In this document: positions 10,204 to 21,845 of the stretch, in pieces
Layout: the number at the start of each line of letters is the position of its first letter
How positions within the stretch are numbered: the stretch's first letter is position 1
From: Agapetus fuscipes
Lineage: Eukaryota > Arthropoda > Insecta > Trichoptera > Glossosomatidae
DNA length: 64,000 bases
Assembly (NCBI GenBank): GCA_951799405.1
Contig: OX637362.1
Coordinates: 6,526,703-6,590,702, forward strand
Direction of reading: 5' to 3'
Notes under the pieces: generated by a model
Told to the model about the DNA's origin: nothing
The model's database searches: none
The model's input: the letters and a program-made list of their open reading frames with translations, nothing else
Position numbers and translations under genes: made by a program

Positions 10204-13200
10204 CTAAAGGAAAAAACAAATAATAAGTTTCACTTTGTTGCGTAATAGAATTTATAAGTAAGCATCAAACCAACAAATTCATTTCTACTTGATTGAAAAT
10301 TGAATAGGATTGTTATATTTTTACTGGGTTCACTTTTAATTAAACTGCAATTATTTATTTTACAAGATTTGGTCCACAATTTACAACAATTGATCTCTGG
10401 CTTTCGAACTTCACGGCTGAAAGTCTAATGGACACTCTGCCTGCTGCCCTATTGCAGTCCTCCTATATAGGTGCGCGTAGGTACATCTATTTTGTAGTTC
10501 GTAACACTATCATCATCATACTAGTGCCAGACTGTTCTATGTATGCATGTACAGTCGCACGTAGGTATTCCAAGTTCGTAACATGTCCATCAGGTCAGCT
10601 AGTCATTATTAATAGTTTGTTTACATTTACCTGGTACAGGGTGAGCATGTTCACGTCTATCATCTTGGGCTCGTAGGGCACGAGTGTGACATCTTCAAAC
10701 TTGTAGTAGATGAGGCCGTCGTCGTCAGGCAGGTCTCCAAACGCCTCCACCACCTCCAGGATGTTCTCCAGGCGCACTCCAAACTTGCCCTCTTTATAGT
10801 AACCTGGCTCTGAGAAAACAAGCATTTTAAATGAAAAGCTATTGAGAGTTGCACTAGAATTGTATTTTTTTAAAGTTAACTTGTGTGGGAGACTCCGCAG
10901 ATTTGAAAGTTACGCTGGTATTCTCAATTTTGAAAGTAATCCTGACTGTTGAGATTTCAGAAGATCTGCAGGTTGACGACACTCGCAGGAGTTCCACAAA
11001 GTAGTGTTTGTAACAAGGCTGCTAGCTGCGTAGAGTTGAGTTGCTTTCCTATTATTAAATGTGATGTTTGCAACTTAGATTATAAGTGTTAAGTAGCTTC
11101 TTGTTACTGTCCGGTTGTCAGTAACACTTGCATTCAAAGCCAAAAGGCTAGGGTTCGATCCTCACCGAGGGAGTCAGAAATGATTCCCCGTTTTGATGTG
11201 AATTTCAAACCCTAAAATTAAAGTAACAATGAGGTTTACACAGCCTGGCAAAAAATAAGAACCTGAAACTCTCACTTCAAATGTTTGAGATGCTGGCCAT
11301 CTCAATGTGAATAAAAATAGTTGCCTTTCGCCACATACAATCCCTTCAGTGGCAATGTTTTAAGAATGTATACTATTTGTGTATCTTTTTTGCATTTAAC
11401 TTGAAACTAATATAATACCAACACCATCTGAAGATGGATATACATTCCATAAAAAATCAAAGTATTTACCATTGGAAAAGAAGTATCCAGGCTTGAAAAC
11501 ATTTTTCTGTTTGTTGTCGCCTCCGTAAGCAATTTGAATAGGGGCTAAGAAAATAGAAAAAAGGTATTATTAAAATTAATTTATAATTAATAAGTATTTA
11601 CCTAAAATCTTAAAAGTGAGTACACTATTGTATTCATATGGCCGTGAACTCCTGTAAAAAAGTATAAAACATTGCATTAGCTCCACTCGATTGCGTAAAT
11701 TGAAAAAACGTATAAAAATTAATCACTCACTAGACGTGCTGTTATATATTTCATACATTTTCAATTTATGCAACAACGGAAGTTGATGTGAATAAGAATC
11801 AAATGAAATTGATTTAAAGTCTGAATACTCGTAGGTTCAGTATCATTGATGTCCAATAGATGGCGAATTTAATTTGTCTAATAAGTAAAGAATTCGTAGA
11901 GAAAGGAATACTAAAAATAGCAATACTATTCTTGGTAAAATTGTTCAAATTAGTTCATGTTTATTGTGAATGTATGACACTAAGTTGGCCTGTTTTAGAA
12001 TGTTACTCCCACCTTCATGCGCCTGCAGGAATGAGCCGATCCCGTGGCCGGTGCTGTACATGAAGTGCTTGTGGTGTTGCCACAGCACCGTCCTGCCCAG
12101 GATGTCCACATCGCTCATCCTCACGGAAGAGGGGAAGATGGCGGAGGCCAGCTCTATGGAGGCCATCAGTACCAGCGTGTACGCCTTCACCATCTCTCTG
12201 CTGGGTTTCCCGTAGTGGAGGGTTCTGGTGATGTCGGTTGTGCCATCTGGAATTTATTAATTTATTTATGTACAGAAAAAAATGCCTTAACAAGGTTTTA
12301 GCAGAACTGGAACGTGATGGTTACACAAACAACTATGAGTTTTGAACAAACAAACAAAAAATGAAGGTATAAAAAAATGCAACTAAGCTACACATATTGT
12401 GTAACTTCTTGCGGCTTTATCCCCGAAGGATTCGCATGTGGCGAGTTGAACCTATTTATTTTTACAGGTAAGGGGGCCGGCCTAACGCCAACCACTTCAG
12501 TTGAAGTGGAGGCTTCCCAGCTCCCGAGAGGGCTGGTACTTATTTCTTGTGAAGGTTGAGTAAACCTTGCCGGTATTTTATTTTGGAGTTTGAAATAAAC
12601 ACTGAAACGGGCAATCATTTCTGACACCCTCAGTGGGATTCGAACCCGAGCTCTCGGCATGGAATGCAAGCACTCGACCGGACTTTTATTAATTATAGTA
12701 TTAAAAGAGGTATTTCTACAATTGTATTTTTTTTTTGACAGAAACCCCAAAATGATGTAAGAAACAAGAGAAAATATCAATACAATAATAATACAAGCAG
12801 CAGAATCACAAAACTAATAAAACTGTTGTTTTATTAAACAGCATCATCAACATCATCATCACACTGAAGAAGCCCATTGTAGTTGTGGACGATACAGCTG
12901 GAAGTTCCAGCTCCGATAGACCACAGCAACAGATCCCAGAATGTAACATTCCAGATCATGAATAGTCATGATGGTCGCCAATCTTTGATAGATAAAAGAT
13001 CATCTGTGATAGATGATGAGTACAGACAGGTTGCAAAGATAGAAAAAGAATGATTACCATCATATTGGCCTCCAGAATCAAGGACAAATGGTAAATCCTT
13101 GAGAACAGTCTTGTTGGTCTCCACAGTTGGTTGGTAGTGAGGTAATGCACCGTTAGATCCGTATCCAGCAATTGTTGCAAAGGACAGACCCTTGTTGTGC

Positions 13201-16200
13201 TCCTGGGACTTTCTTGTTAAGTCTACCTCCTTAGCGATGCACATCTCGCTCAGCTGATCGTTTAATTGCATCTGAAATTTAATGTTAACAAAAATATACA
13301 ATTAGTAATTAATTTCAAATCACTTGTAAATCACCGCAACACAGTTTTAATTCACTTTATGATGTTATCAATATCAATCCTATTAAATGGAAACGAGAAT
13401 CTTGTATTGAAGGAAATAGCAGGTCAGGAAGAGTGAGAGGAGACCCTAAAAAAAATAATCAATGATTTTATCTTTATGAAAATAAAGATATCTTTAAAAA
13501 AGTGTGTGGGTGTTCCGTGTTGCTAAGGAATAAAGAAAGAGATTTTTTTAATAAGTCTTTGTTCAGCAGTGGAGAGAAAAGGGTGAATAAGAATATTTTA
13601 TCTCACGTGAAGTGGCTTTGGTTGGAACTCACCCTCTCTTCTATATAAGCCAGCACTTCGCACATAGCTGCCGCATCTCTTATGTGCGCCTTCCTCATCC
13701 CCTCTATCTCCGTTGGATTCTTCTTGGCTTTCATATTGATGATGGGAGAGGGCTTGTACAGCCTCTTCTCTTCAGAAATGGATGTGAAGATGGCTTCGCT
13801 GACTCCGGGAGCGAAGGAGTATGTAGCAGGTAGGAGAACATACCGCCAGGCTTGTGATAGTGTCCTCAAGTCATTCCATATGTTGTCGTATGGATGAATT
13901 CTGTAATAGGAGCATGCTGCTGTGAAATTTGAGTATACAAACAACTTGTATGCAGAAATCTAGCGCCAGATGTGGTAAACTTTTTTTACCTTTAAATACA
14001 AGATGATTTCAAAATATGAAGGGAATATTTGTTGTTCAATTGTATTTTTACCTCACCAACAGGTCTCAGAAAATAGCCCTATCTATAATCTATTATCTAA
14101 GTTGCAAGGATACATTCATTCAAAGCTCTCAGATGTATGCCCACAAACAAACACGTGTAGTTCGCGCTTACAAATGCTGATTGTGTACTTACAAATAAAA
14201 TCCAAACCTCAAATGAACATAAGCCCTGCAACTCTTGCCGACATCCCTGAAACAGGGGTGACATTGGCAAAGTGAACCTTTTTTTACAGTATGGGTGGTC
14301 AACCTGATACCAACCTATAAGTCAAGGAATACGAGTAATAAATAACATTTAAGTATAAAAAAACAACAAAATCTTAAAAATAAATCTATCCAAAAAAAGT
14401 CAAAAATATCTAATGCAAAAAATGTAGCAAGCTAATAAACCAACATTACAAATCAGCATTGCAGATTAGCCGCCACTTCTTCTTGTCCTTGCATACTTCT
14501 TTCATTTCATCCAGAGTCATAACTTTTTTCATACAAGCTCTCCTTTTATTATGACTCTGGATATCCCATTCACTCGCTATTTCGAAAATTTGGTCCATCC
14601 ATACCTTTCTCGGTCTTCCTCTTCCACGACATCCATCAATTCTTGCAGCATATACTTTCTTCGTCATTCTTTCCTCATTCATTCTCTCCAAATGTCCAAA
14701 CCATCTAAGTATACTTCTTTTAATCTTTACTTTCACACTTTCTCTTACACCGCATTCCTCTCTAACAAAATCATTCCTCACCCTATCACTCCGTCTTTAT
14801 TCAATCATACTTCTTAAGTAGTCCATTTCTACCGTGTGGACTTTACTAATCTCACTTTCACTCACCGTCCAGGCTTCACTTCCATACATCAGAGTGGGCA
14901 CTAGTTTACCACCGTGCACCGTCAGTCGAGCATTTTTTGAAAGATTCTGGTTTTTGGCGATGCTAGCGGTAGCACCCAGTACAAATCAAACTTTGAAATA
15001 ATGGAAACAATGGCACAAATTTCATAGATAACAAAATTGTACTTTCAAACTGCCGGGTATCTTGGAAAAATGCAAATAAATATTTTGTTATTAGTTGCTA
15101 AGAAATGAAATCATTTACGTGATGTTGAGTAGGTAATAAAAGATTTTTGAAGAACAAAAAAAATCCTTACTTGGTGCAGTTAGCATTGTAGCAGCCTTCC
15201 ACGTGCAGATGCCTTGTAGCGCTAACTGACAGTTTAGACTTGTCGATGTAGAGATGCAGCTGATCATAGGTGACTACCAGGTAGGACTTGGTGACGGGAG
15301 TGTAGGGCAGATCGTTGCCTCGGATGTTCAGCAGCCAGTGGATCTCATCTAAGGCAGTCACCACCATCGCATCGGCATCGTGGATCTTCAGTTCTCTCCG
15401 CAAATCCTCTACTTTGGCTTGCCAGAACTTTCCTGGAGTCATTCATCAACAGTTTATCAATAAATAGAGGATTTAAAATAATAATAAATACACAGTTAAA
15501 ATTTATTTATTGGATATTAGACGAACCGTTATAAGAGAACTTACATTATTCTAGTCAGTGGCAATTTTGTAAGCAAGACACATTTCTTGTGAGGCAGGAT
15601 GAACTTTTGCCATTGGTCTTTTGGTGAAGGCAGATTAATTTTTGAACGTAGGGAAGAGCATACTTGAAAAATTAATTATAACACCCTTTCTACAAAAGAT
15701 TAGGACATCAGCTGCCACCTTGCCGACACCCCCACCTCTGCAGCACTCCCACCCAGGAATCATTACAAAGACCATATTGTAATGATTGCTTTCATTCATC
15801 GTCCATGTTTCACTTCCATAAATTACAGTCAATATAAATATTGCATAATGTCTCAACAATTTTATATTCTTGGAGATGAAGATGAATAGAAATCAGAAGC
15901 ATGTGCGATACTGAAGACATCATCAGACGGAGCGGGAAGAGGACACGGTTCTGGAGGGACCATATAGACCGCATGAACGAAGGAAGGATAGCCCGAGTCG
16001 TGGCACAGGAGATACCGGACGGCCAGCGTCTACCAGGTCGCCCTCCCCAAAGATGGAAGAACAGCTGGTCTTCTGCATCATAGGAGGGAGTTCTACAATA
16101 AACAGATTCTAGATCTATAACAAGAGGAAGAAGAAGAAGGAGATGCTGCTCAATTTTCCGATCCCGCCCTGCTAGACGCCAGTTGGATTTTGCAATCAGC

Positions 16201-19028
16201 GTCGATTTCAAAGCTTATTCTCAAAGTGTTGGTTTTTGTACCTGCATATATCTTGGAATGCACGTAGGTTTGCACCTTGGAGGCGGGTGGGCGGACCTCC
16301 TTGTCCCACACAATGTCCACGAGGTTGTTGGGCGCCTGCACCAGCGCGATGCCCATGACGCTGAGCACCTCCTCCCACTGCTGCCACATGTGGTGGGGCA
16401 CCAGCTTGGGATCGGCGCCCACGCGGGCATTGGGCTGGAGCTGCGTCTGGAATATGGGAAATGTGAGCTTGTAATTCAACTCAGGAGATGAGAATATCTG
16501 ATAGACGCCTTTTTATACCAATAAGACTTGAAATCACAAGTTACAACTTGAACAATCATATTAATAACCTTTGAAAAATTCTCATTAAAAAGTGTTCTAT
16601 TCATTGACTTAAGATATCTGTGGATTAGAAATTATTATAATGAAAAAAAAACACTGTATATCTGTTTCAACCTACTCATGAAAATGGTCATTAGTAAGAA
16701 AGAGAAAAAAACTTCACAGTTGCATTTCCATGTGTACAAAAAAACTCAGGCAAATGTAATGTTTCTAGAAAGGTGGCAGCATTGCCACATGCATACTATG
16801 CCCGGAGCTGTCCGAACATAGACGCATGCAGTATAAATCTTGTGATTGATAAAATTGACAAATTTTAAAGAAAAAGGGCATTATTTTAAGACATTATAGC
16901 ATGTTGTAATTGGGTGTCAAAACACAAAATGGAGAATGCAAGAAAACGTGAACTTTGACATGTAAAAACATGTTTTGTATGACTACACAATTGCAATGTT
17001 TGACAGGACTGGACATAACAAATGTGATAGATCATCATCATCATCATCATCATTGGCACGACAACCCGGGGTGGGTCTTGGCCTCCCTCAGCAACCGCTG
17101 CCAGCGCTGTCTATCCAACGTCTTCCTCCTCCAGTCCCACATTCCCACTGCACGGCAATCCGCCACCACTCCATCCAGCCATCTTGAACGTGGTCTTCCC
17201 ACTGTCCGGCGTCCCTCCGGGTTCGTCATCACAATCGTCTTCTCCAGGCTCTGATGGTCCATTCGCTGAATGTGCCCCACCAAAATGTGATAGATAGGAT
17301 GTATCAATGCAGTAAGTTAGTTTCTCAATGCAGTTAGTTAGCTCCTCTATGTTATTACTTAATCGTTCTGTTGAATGATCATGGATGATTCAATACCAAC
17401 ATGAAAATTTAGAGTGCTTAAATAATTGTGATGATTGGATTTTCTCACCCCCAGCCACCGAGGAACAGAAGGCGTCTCCTGGTGCACCAGGTCCCAGTCG
17501 CAGGAGAGCTCCCTGTCCGCCTGCAGCTTGTAACGCTCATCTGTCCACAGGGCCGCGGAGTCCAAGGTCACCACGGCCACTCCGTCAGAGCCGCTGAAGC
17601 CTGAGAGGAAGAGCAGGCGGCGGTCACGGTCTCCCGGGGTCTCACTCTGCACATTACAGGAAACTTTTACTTAACCATGCAGTCAAAATGTTGTGAAAAG
17701 TGGTAGGACAAATAAAATTTCAGACAGGACCTATAATAAATAGGGGCATGCATCCCATACAGGGACATGCACCTAATAGGTAGGCAATATATGGTAATTT
17801 TACCTTGATATTCAGATTTAAAATTAAAAAAATAAGTTTGATTGGAGCCATTGTTCGCACTTCAGTCAATTTCAAATCAGTTATTTTAAGGAATGGGAGA
17901 CAATTTTTATTCTGAAACGTTTTCAACTATACCCAATGCACGCGCCTGATAATAAAGTACCAAAATATAACCGTGTATGAGAACAAACTAATGAAGCAGC
18001 AGCCATTACAGGATTTTACAAAATAAATTGGGTGAAGAGGAGTGTAACTAACCAGCCTGGCCTGAAATGGGTATTACATTCTTTTAGCTATGTCCCTACT
18101 CGAGCCTTGGCCTCCTTCAACTTCAGCTTCCAACTCCACCTGTCCTCCAACCCTGTTCTCCAATTCGCAACTTGTTGAAGTTGAGCGACATCGCTCTTCA
18201 CATCATCTCTCCATCTCAGTCTGGGCTTTCTTTGCCTTCCTCACAGATATTACATTATGAATCGATAATTCTTCAATTTTATTTAAGGAGTTATCAATTA
18301 ATAATTACCCAATGACATCTGTTAGCTCAGGGTCAAAGCTATTGTCAGAGTCTGATGGGTTTTGATCTGGCTCTGTTTTAGCGCCACCGCCTAGTCCATT
18401 CGAGGCATTGCACATGAGCATGTCTTCCTTCACCAGACCTATCAAAATAGACTATTTGAGATCACCTTTGTTCTTCTACTCAGTTTAGAGCCTGGAAAGA
18501 TAAAGATCTGGAGTAAAACTTTACCTACCACTGGTCTACCCTATTCCTGTTCTTAGTCGACTCTCTGCTATGTTTTCCATCTTGGTAATTGTCCTCTGGA
18601 TACGAGATGAAGAGATGGATTACGAGTTGTCTTTTAACGATATGTCGTGACACGGTCCAGAACCACCTATGCTCAGTATCTCCAGTGACTAGCGGCAGCC
18701 ACTGCATTGTCGTTTCCTTGAAGCAGGTCCATCAGTGTGCATTTTTTACCAATTTAATTTCACCAATCCTACAATCTGAGACTCTGATAACATGGATATA
18801 AATGTGTTATCACCTGATGTTCATCGTAAGACGGCACAATGTAAGCGTCCAGCTCTGCCCCCAGCACGGACATGCGCCTCCTCATCTCCAGGCGCAGCCT
18901 CTCCAGCCTCTGCCGGGCCAGCGTGACCTCCTGGGGCTGCCCGTACACGTTCTTGCTGACCGAGTTGCGGCAGCGGGCGCGCATTGGCCATTCTGAGTGA
19001 CGCGCAAACACCGTGGAGCAGGAGATAG
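9982..19028 (-). CDS. XPNPEP2: Xaa-Pro aminopeptidase 2-like, ten exons, 5' end missing
   Basis: The gene encodes a metallopeptidase of family M24B that removes an N-terminal residue preceding proline. Ten exons, read on the minus strand (19028-18814, 17646-17449, 16446-16242, 15432-15171, 13900-13633, 13271-13058, 12246-12013, 11544-11470, 10809-10631, 10203-9982), join in consistent phases into about 689 residues; human XPNPEP2 is about 674. Two creatinase-like N-terminal domains precede a pita-bread catalytic domain. The ligands are present: Asp of LDSGG and the second Asp of DGTTD, His of GHGIG, Glu of EPGYY and Glu of RLEN. The C-terminus is hydrophobic (LPVLTISCLLII), as in GPI-anchored XPNPEP2. 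The exon with the start codon and signal peptide was not found. A cytosolic XPNPEP1 identity is less likely because of that tail and the LVPYEPKMIDV segment. Confidence 0.92.
10631..10809 (-). CDS. XPNPEP2: XPNPEP2-like, ninth recognised exon
   Basis: It encodes EPGYYKEGKFGVRLENILE and EDVTLVPYEPKMIDVNMLT. It carries the two glutamate metal ligands. The donor is CAG|GTAAAT at phase 0. Confidence 0.93.
11110..11350 (+). repeat. SINE1, diverged copy inside an aminopeptidase intron
   Basis: The head contains ggctagggttcgatcctcac (B-box) and agtcagaaatgattccccgt, then caaaccctaaaatt and the 3' region. It is more decayed than the copies at 42130 and 48618. Confidence 0.55.
11470..11544 (-). CDS. 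XPNPEP2: XPNPEP2-like, eighth recognised exon
   Basis: A 75-base exon encodes PIQIAYGGDNKQKNVFKPGY and FFSN. The phases on both sides match their neighbours. The segment replaces the usual short loop before the EPGYY motif. Confidence 0.88.
12013..12246 (-). CDS. XPNPEP2: XPNPEP2-like, seventh recognised exon
   Basis: It encodes DGTTDITRTLHYGKPSRE through STGHGIGSFLQAHE. It holds the second Asp ligand and the metal-binding His. The exon ends one base into the next codon before GTGGGA. Confidence 0.93.
12377..12684 (-). repeat. SINE1, near-complete with A-box deletion
   Basis: On the minus strand the head reads gtccggtcgagtgcttgca, so the A-box part (tagctcagttggtag in other copies) is deleted. 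The B-box gggttcgaatcccac and the full body follow. Confidence 0.8.
13058..13271 (-). CDS. XPNPEP2: XPNPEP2-like, sixth recognised exon
   Basis: It encodes GLSFATIAGYGSNGALPHY and VLDSGGQYD. The His of PHY and the Asp of DSGG match catalytic-site residues of the family. The donor is GATG|GTAATC. Confidence 0.93.
13633..13900 (-). CDS. XPNPEP2: XPNPEP2-like, fifth recognised exon
   Basis: It encodes IHPYDNIWNDL through NPTEIEGMRKAHIRDAAAMC, entering the catalytic domain. The acceptor is ttacag. The frame ends at phase 0 before GTGAGT. Confidence 0.92.
14081..14331 (-). repeat. R1 repeat, full length
   Basis: On the minus strand it runs ccttgacttataggttgg to ataatag. It lies about 115 bases downstream of the LINE coding end at 14446, repeating the arrangement at 5103-6275. 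Confidence 0.85.
14446..14990 (-). pseudogene. LINE reverse transcriptase C-terminal fragment, stop-mutated
   Basis: A second copy of the LINE at 5460-6275, covering the C-terminal 180 codons. The last 111 codons are open (VREECGVRESVKVKIKRS, GRGRPRKVWMDQIFEIA). Further upstream an in-frame TAA follows the residues MIE, where the other copy reads MIGKKRSD. It begins abruptly at about 14990 (5' truncation). Confidence 0.85.
15171..15432 (-). CDS. XPNPEP2: XPNPEP2-like, fourth recognised exon
   Basis: It encodes VVTALDEIHWLLNIRGNDL and PYTPVTKSYLVVT, the conserved second creatinase-like domain. The exon starts with two bases of a split codon and ends two bases into a lysine codon. Confidence 0.93.
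15635..15870 (-). repeat. LINE remnant
   Basis: The minus strand reads LTVIYGSETWTMNES, a motif typical of LINE reverse transcriptase C-terminal regions. The frame around it has decayed. Confidence 0.45.
15901..16083 (+). pseudogene. LINE C-terminal remnant
   Basis: About 60 open codons contain GKRTRFWRDHIDRMNEGRI and LPGRPPQRWKNSW. This matches the WxxHxxRM and GRPxxRW motifs of LINE C-termini. It lies in an aminopeptidase intron on the opposite strand. Confidence 0.6.
16242..16446 (-). CDS. XPNPEP2: XPNPEP2-like, third recognised exon
   Basis: It encodes NARVGADPKLVPHHMWQQW and then LVQAPNNLVDIVWDKE, the end of the first domain. The exon ends with one base of a glycine codon before GTACAA. 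It is strongly GC-rich compared with its introns. Confidence 0.92.
16500..17030. other. intron sequence, nothing recognised
   Basis: AT-rich intron of the aminopeptidase gene between its second and third recognised exons. I see no repeats or coding signal. Confidence 0.5.
17031..17307 (-). pseudogene. LINE 3' end, best-preserved copy
   Basis: An open frame of 85 codons ends RTVGRPRSRWLDGVVADCR, RQRWQRLLREAKTHPGL and a stop, followed by (GAT)n. This is the C-terminal tail of an RTE/Jockey-type reverse transcriptase. Related ends lie at 56-187 and 40632-40790. Confidence 0.75.
17449..17646 (-). CDS. XPNPEP2: XPNPEP2-like, second recognised exon
   Basis: The exon has 66 whole codons, phase 0 at both ends. 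It encodes LFLSGFSGSDGVAVVTLDS and AALWTDERYKLQAD, the family signature of the N-terminal domain. The donor is GGG|GTGAGA. Confidence 0.92.
17660..18090. other. intron sequence, nothing recognised
   Basis: Aminopeptidase intron between the first two recognised exons. Only short tandem words (gggacatgcacctaatagg region) are seen. Confidence 0.4.
18095..18245 (-). repeat. LINE C-terminal remnant
   Basis: The minus strand reads KPRLRWRDDVKSDVAQLQ and then WKLKLKEAKARVG. This is a LINE tail of a different family from 17031-17307. Confidence 0.55.
18262..18385 (-). repeat. SINE3 tail fragment
   Basis: The segment aatgacatctgttagctcag through gggtcaaagct matches the reverse complement of the SINE3 tail at 62843-62905 and part of 46655-46735. 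Confidence 0.5.
18814..19028 (-). CDS. XPNPEP2: XPNPEP2-like, first recognised exon
   Basis: The acceptor is tttccag and the donor CAG|GTGATA. The exon starts with two bases of a split codon and encodes ISCSTVFARHSEW through LDAYIVPSYDEHQ, the start of the first creatinase-like domain. It lacks a start Met in a convincing context, so at least one more exon lies upstream. Confidence 0.88.
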
Positions 19029-19134
19029 CTGGAAATGTAATGGAGTCTTTTATTACACGACAGACTTTTTTTCGTATAAATTGTTTATTAAGGTTTTGTT
19101 GTTTTTGTATACATTAATGCTATTAATTATTTGT

Positions 19135-19237
19135 ATTCCTTGACTTACAGGTTGGTATGAGGATTACCACCCATACTGTAAAAAATGGTTCGTTTTGCCA
19201 ATGTCACCCCTGTTTCAGGGAAGGTCGGCAAAATTTT
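19135..19237 (+). repeat. R1 head fragment
   Basis: It starts at the standard head (ccttgacttacaggttgg) and keeps cccctgtttcagggaaggtc. It is cut at cggcaaaattttgg, where the TIR element copy begins. Confidence 0.8.
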
Positions 19238-19614
19238 GGTAAAAAATGAGTTAGGAATGCTATCCTACTTGAAATTTTCCGCTCTTTCTAATGCGCTAAC
19301 TCCCATAGCTCTACGATGATTTTTTCGTTGTTTATGTCTAAGCAAACAAGTGCATTTTCAAAGTATGGTTTTAGTGTAACCGACAAGATTTTGGCCTTTT
19401 TTGTCCTAAAGGCGCTTGTGACATAAAAAAAATCGAAAACTTCCCAGCAAAACAGAAAACCACATTAATAGGAATGCCAATAAATTCCTTTATTTTTTTA
19501 ATTTTAGAGCTGTTTTATGCCATTTTTCTGAAATCTCAAACTTTAAACTGCTCTCCTGAACGATTTAGTTTATTTCGCTTATACCCTACTGCCTTTTAAC
19601 CGCCGATATGATCA
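19238..19614. mobile_element. TIR DNA element, second copy, left end lost
   Basis: The interior matches 6820-7619 without the MITE (gtgtaaccgacaagattttg, cctaaaggcgcttgtgac). The right end ccttttaaccgccgatat is kept. The junction with R1 removed the left terminal repeat. Confidence 0.65.
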
Positions 19615-19678
19615 AAATCTTCCCTTTACCAACAACCCAAACCTAGTCGCCGTTAAATGTTCCTTTCAACACCTAAAA

Positions 19679-19987
19679 CAGGGGTAGGCAACCTTCGTCG
19701 AGAGCAACCGAGTCGGAAGAGCTAAAAATTACAATTTACAAATTTCAAAGTGTGTAAAGAGCCACAAATGTTTTCTTGCCAACAATAAATAGCGTCGAAG
19801 GGAGGGGGGGGGGGGAACGAGTAAAAGTGGCTAAGAGAAGGAGGTGCCTAATCCTCGTTAATCGATGCAGAAGGATTTTTCTGTTTTTCTATCGGAAGTG
19901 TTTTTTTTTGCGTATGGAACTAAAGAGCCGCAACTTCAGACACAAAGATCCGCATGTGGCTCGCGAGCCGCAGGTTGCCGAGCCCTG
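19679..19987. mobile_element. hAT-type MITE
   Basis: The ends are CAGGGGTAGGCAACC and GGTTGCCGAGCCCTG. They are flanked by 8-bp duplications acctaaaa (19671-19678) and acctaaga (19988-19995) that differ at one base. CAGGG ends with an 8-bp duplication are characteristic of hAT elements. A run of about 12 G lies inside. No transposase is encoded. Confidence 0.85.
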
Positions 19988-19999
19988 ACCTAAGAGGAT

Positions 20000-20600
20000 G
20001 GATACTTGATTATATTTTTGAAGAAATTTCTTAGAGGTAAGAATGTTCGAAGTAAAGTAAAATTGGAAAAATAAATCATTCTCAAATCTTCAAACAAAAT
20101 GCCACAGTAATATCATCATCATCATCATGGCTTAATTTTTCTTTCTTTTTTTCCTCCTGAGCTTTTTGTGGTGGGCGGAGTCTCTTTGGTGGGAAAGAGA
20201 CAGTTTTTCATATGAATGAAACGGAATCATGTTTCGGTGTGAAAGGGTTAAAACGAGGCCCGAAGCGAGCAACGCGGGAAACTACCAGGCGAACAGAATA
20301 GTATGGGGCTAAAGGGAACGGGGAGGCTGGCGATCAATATTAAAGCGGGACAGAGTGAGCTATACCTTTCTCCTACTACGACACGAAGCTCCGCCTATCT
20401 TTCTTCAGTCTACCCTTATAATATCAGTATAACTGTAACCTGTGGTTTTAACTTACCCATACTTACCATAAATATATGTAAATTAAAGTAGTAACATTTA
20501 ACTCTACTTTATTTATTAAACGTGTTGATTGAGTTTAAAGTTTAAACGTAGTTTTACTTGGTTTATTGATGGTTTGTAGGAAAGTTCAATATTTTGTTAT
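20000..20600. other. no recognisable gene
   Basis: It contains a short (ATC)n run at about 20115 and a moderately GC-rich patch at 20160-20340 (aaaacgaggcccgaagcgag). I see no homology. Confidence 0.4.
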
Positions 20601-20606
20601 GGAGCC

Positions 20607-20838
20607 ATCTATCTATAATCTAAGTTGAAAGGATAATTTCATTCAAAGCTCTCAGATGTATGCCCACAAACAAACACGTGTATTTCGCGCTTAAAAATGC
20701 TGATTGTGTACTTACAAATAAAATCCAAACCTCAAATGAACATAAGCCCTGCAACTCTTGCCGACATTCCCTGAAACAGGGGTGACATTGGCAAAGTGAA
20801 CCATTTTTTACAGTATGGGTGGTCAGCCTCATACCAAC
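20607..20838 (-). repeat. R1 repeat, head slightly truncated
   Basis: The minus strand begins ggttggtatgaggctgac, missing the first dozen bases. It ends in the ttagattatagat tail. Confidence 0.8.
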
Positions 20839-20880
20839 CATGGTTGATAATATCAAAAAAGACTTAAAACATTTGAAGTT

Positions 20881-21130
20881 CGGTCGATAGCTCAGTTGCT
20901 AGAATGCTTGTATTCCATGCCAGAGGGCTAGGGCTCAATCCCCACCAAGGGTGTAAGCAATTATTTCCCATTTCGATGTTTACTTCAAACTGAAAATAAA
21001 AATACCGTCAAGGTTTACTCTCAAGAAACAGACCCCTCTGGAGCTGGGAAATCCCTCTTCAATTACTAAAGTGCTTGGCGTAAGGGCACTCCCTCTTACC
21101 TGTGGAAATAAATGGTTCATAATGCGAACC
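20881..21130 (+). repeat. SINE1 copy with intact head
   Basis: The head cggtcgatagctcagttgct (A-box) and ggctagggctcaatccccac (B-box) are followed by the body. The 3' end is truncated at cataatgcgaac, directly beside an R1 tail. Confidence 0.75.
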
Positions 21131-21131
21131 T

Positions 21132-21376
21132 TATCTAATCTAATCTAAGTTGCAAATATATGTTACATTGGGGATTCACATTATATGCATTCTCACAAGC
21201 AGACACGTACTACAAGTTCGCGCTTGCACATGCCGCAACATAAAAACTCAAATCTCAAATGGACATACACCCTGCAACTCTTGCCGTCCTTCCCTGAAAC
21301 AGGGGTGACATTGCCCAAGTGAACCATTTTTTACAGCATGGGTGATCAGCCGCATATCAACCTATAAGTCAAGGAA
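21132..21376 (-). repeat. R1 repeat, full length
   Basis: The minus strand runs from ccttgacttataggttga to two TTAGA-type tail units. It contains cccctgtttcagggaagg. Confidence 0.85.
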
Positions 21377-21825
21377 CTAAACTTAGAGATACCGGAGATC
21401 CCTTGGGGATAAGGGATAACGCGGTAACAATTTACACTATATGTGTCGATAAGTTGTACTGCATTTTTGAAGACGGTTACCATTAAATAATAACATGGAA
21501 TACTCGTATAAAGTACAGGAACATTCATATTATTTTCCTTCCGAAGCTTCGCGCTACATACCTGCACTTGATTTTTGAAGTTTACCAAAGCCCTTGCCCA
21601 AAGGGCCAAAAAGAAAGTCTTGTTTATACATGAAAACATTTTAACTGCTATTAAATTTTACCCATTGATGATCTAATGCAGCAGCTTTCAAACTGGGGGA
21701 GGCGCGAGGGATGGCTAGGGGAGGCGCCAAAAATATACATAAAAATATTAGTATGAAAATTAAAAAATAAAACGTAAAAAGGGAGGCATTTTTTTTGAGG
21801 GAGTTAACTTTTCAAAATACGTGAG

Positions 21826-21845
21826 CCCCCCCCCCCCCCCCCCCC
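21826..21845 (+). repeat. poly(C) run
   Basis: Twenty consecutive C, immediately followed by an R1 3' half. An assembly length error is possible. Confidence 0.8.

Noticed and set aside
10428..10676. 82-codon plus-strand frame
   Set aside because: It overlaps an aminopeptidase exon antisense and an intron, with no motif.
12044..12301. Plus-strand frames over the aminopeptidase exons, including 16183-16491
   Set aside because: They are antisense shadows of GC-rich exons with conserved protein on the minus strand.
12857..12900. Hammerhead core (ctgaagaagccca...tggacgatac)
   Set aside because: The putative helix pairs poorly and GAAA is replaced by GATA.
20881..20955. tRNA gene
   Set aside because: The A- and B-boxes belong to a SINE1 head followed by the SINE body; the arms do not form a proper cloverleaf. 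The same holds for other SINE heads.
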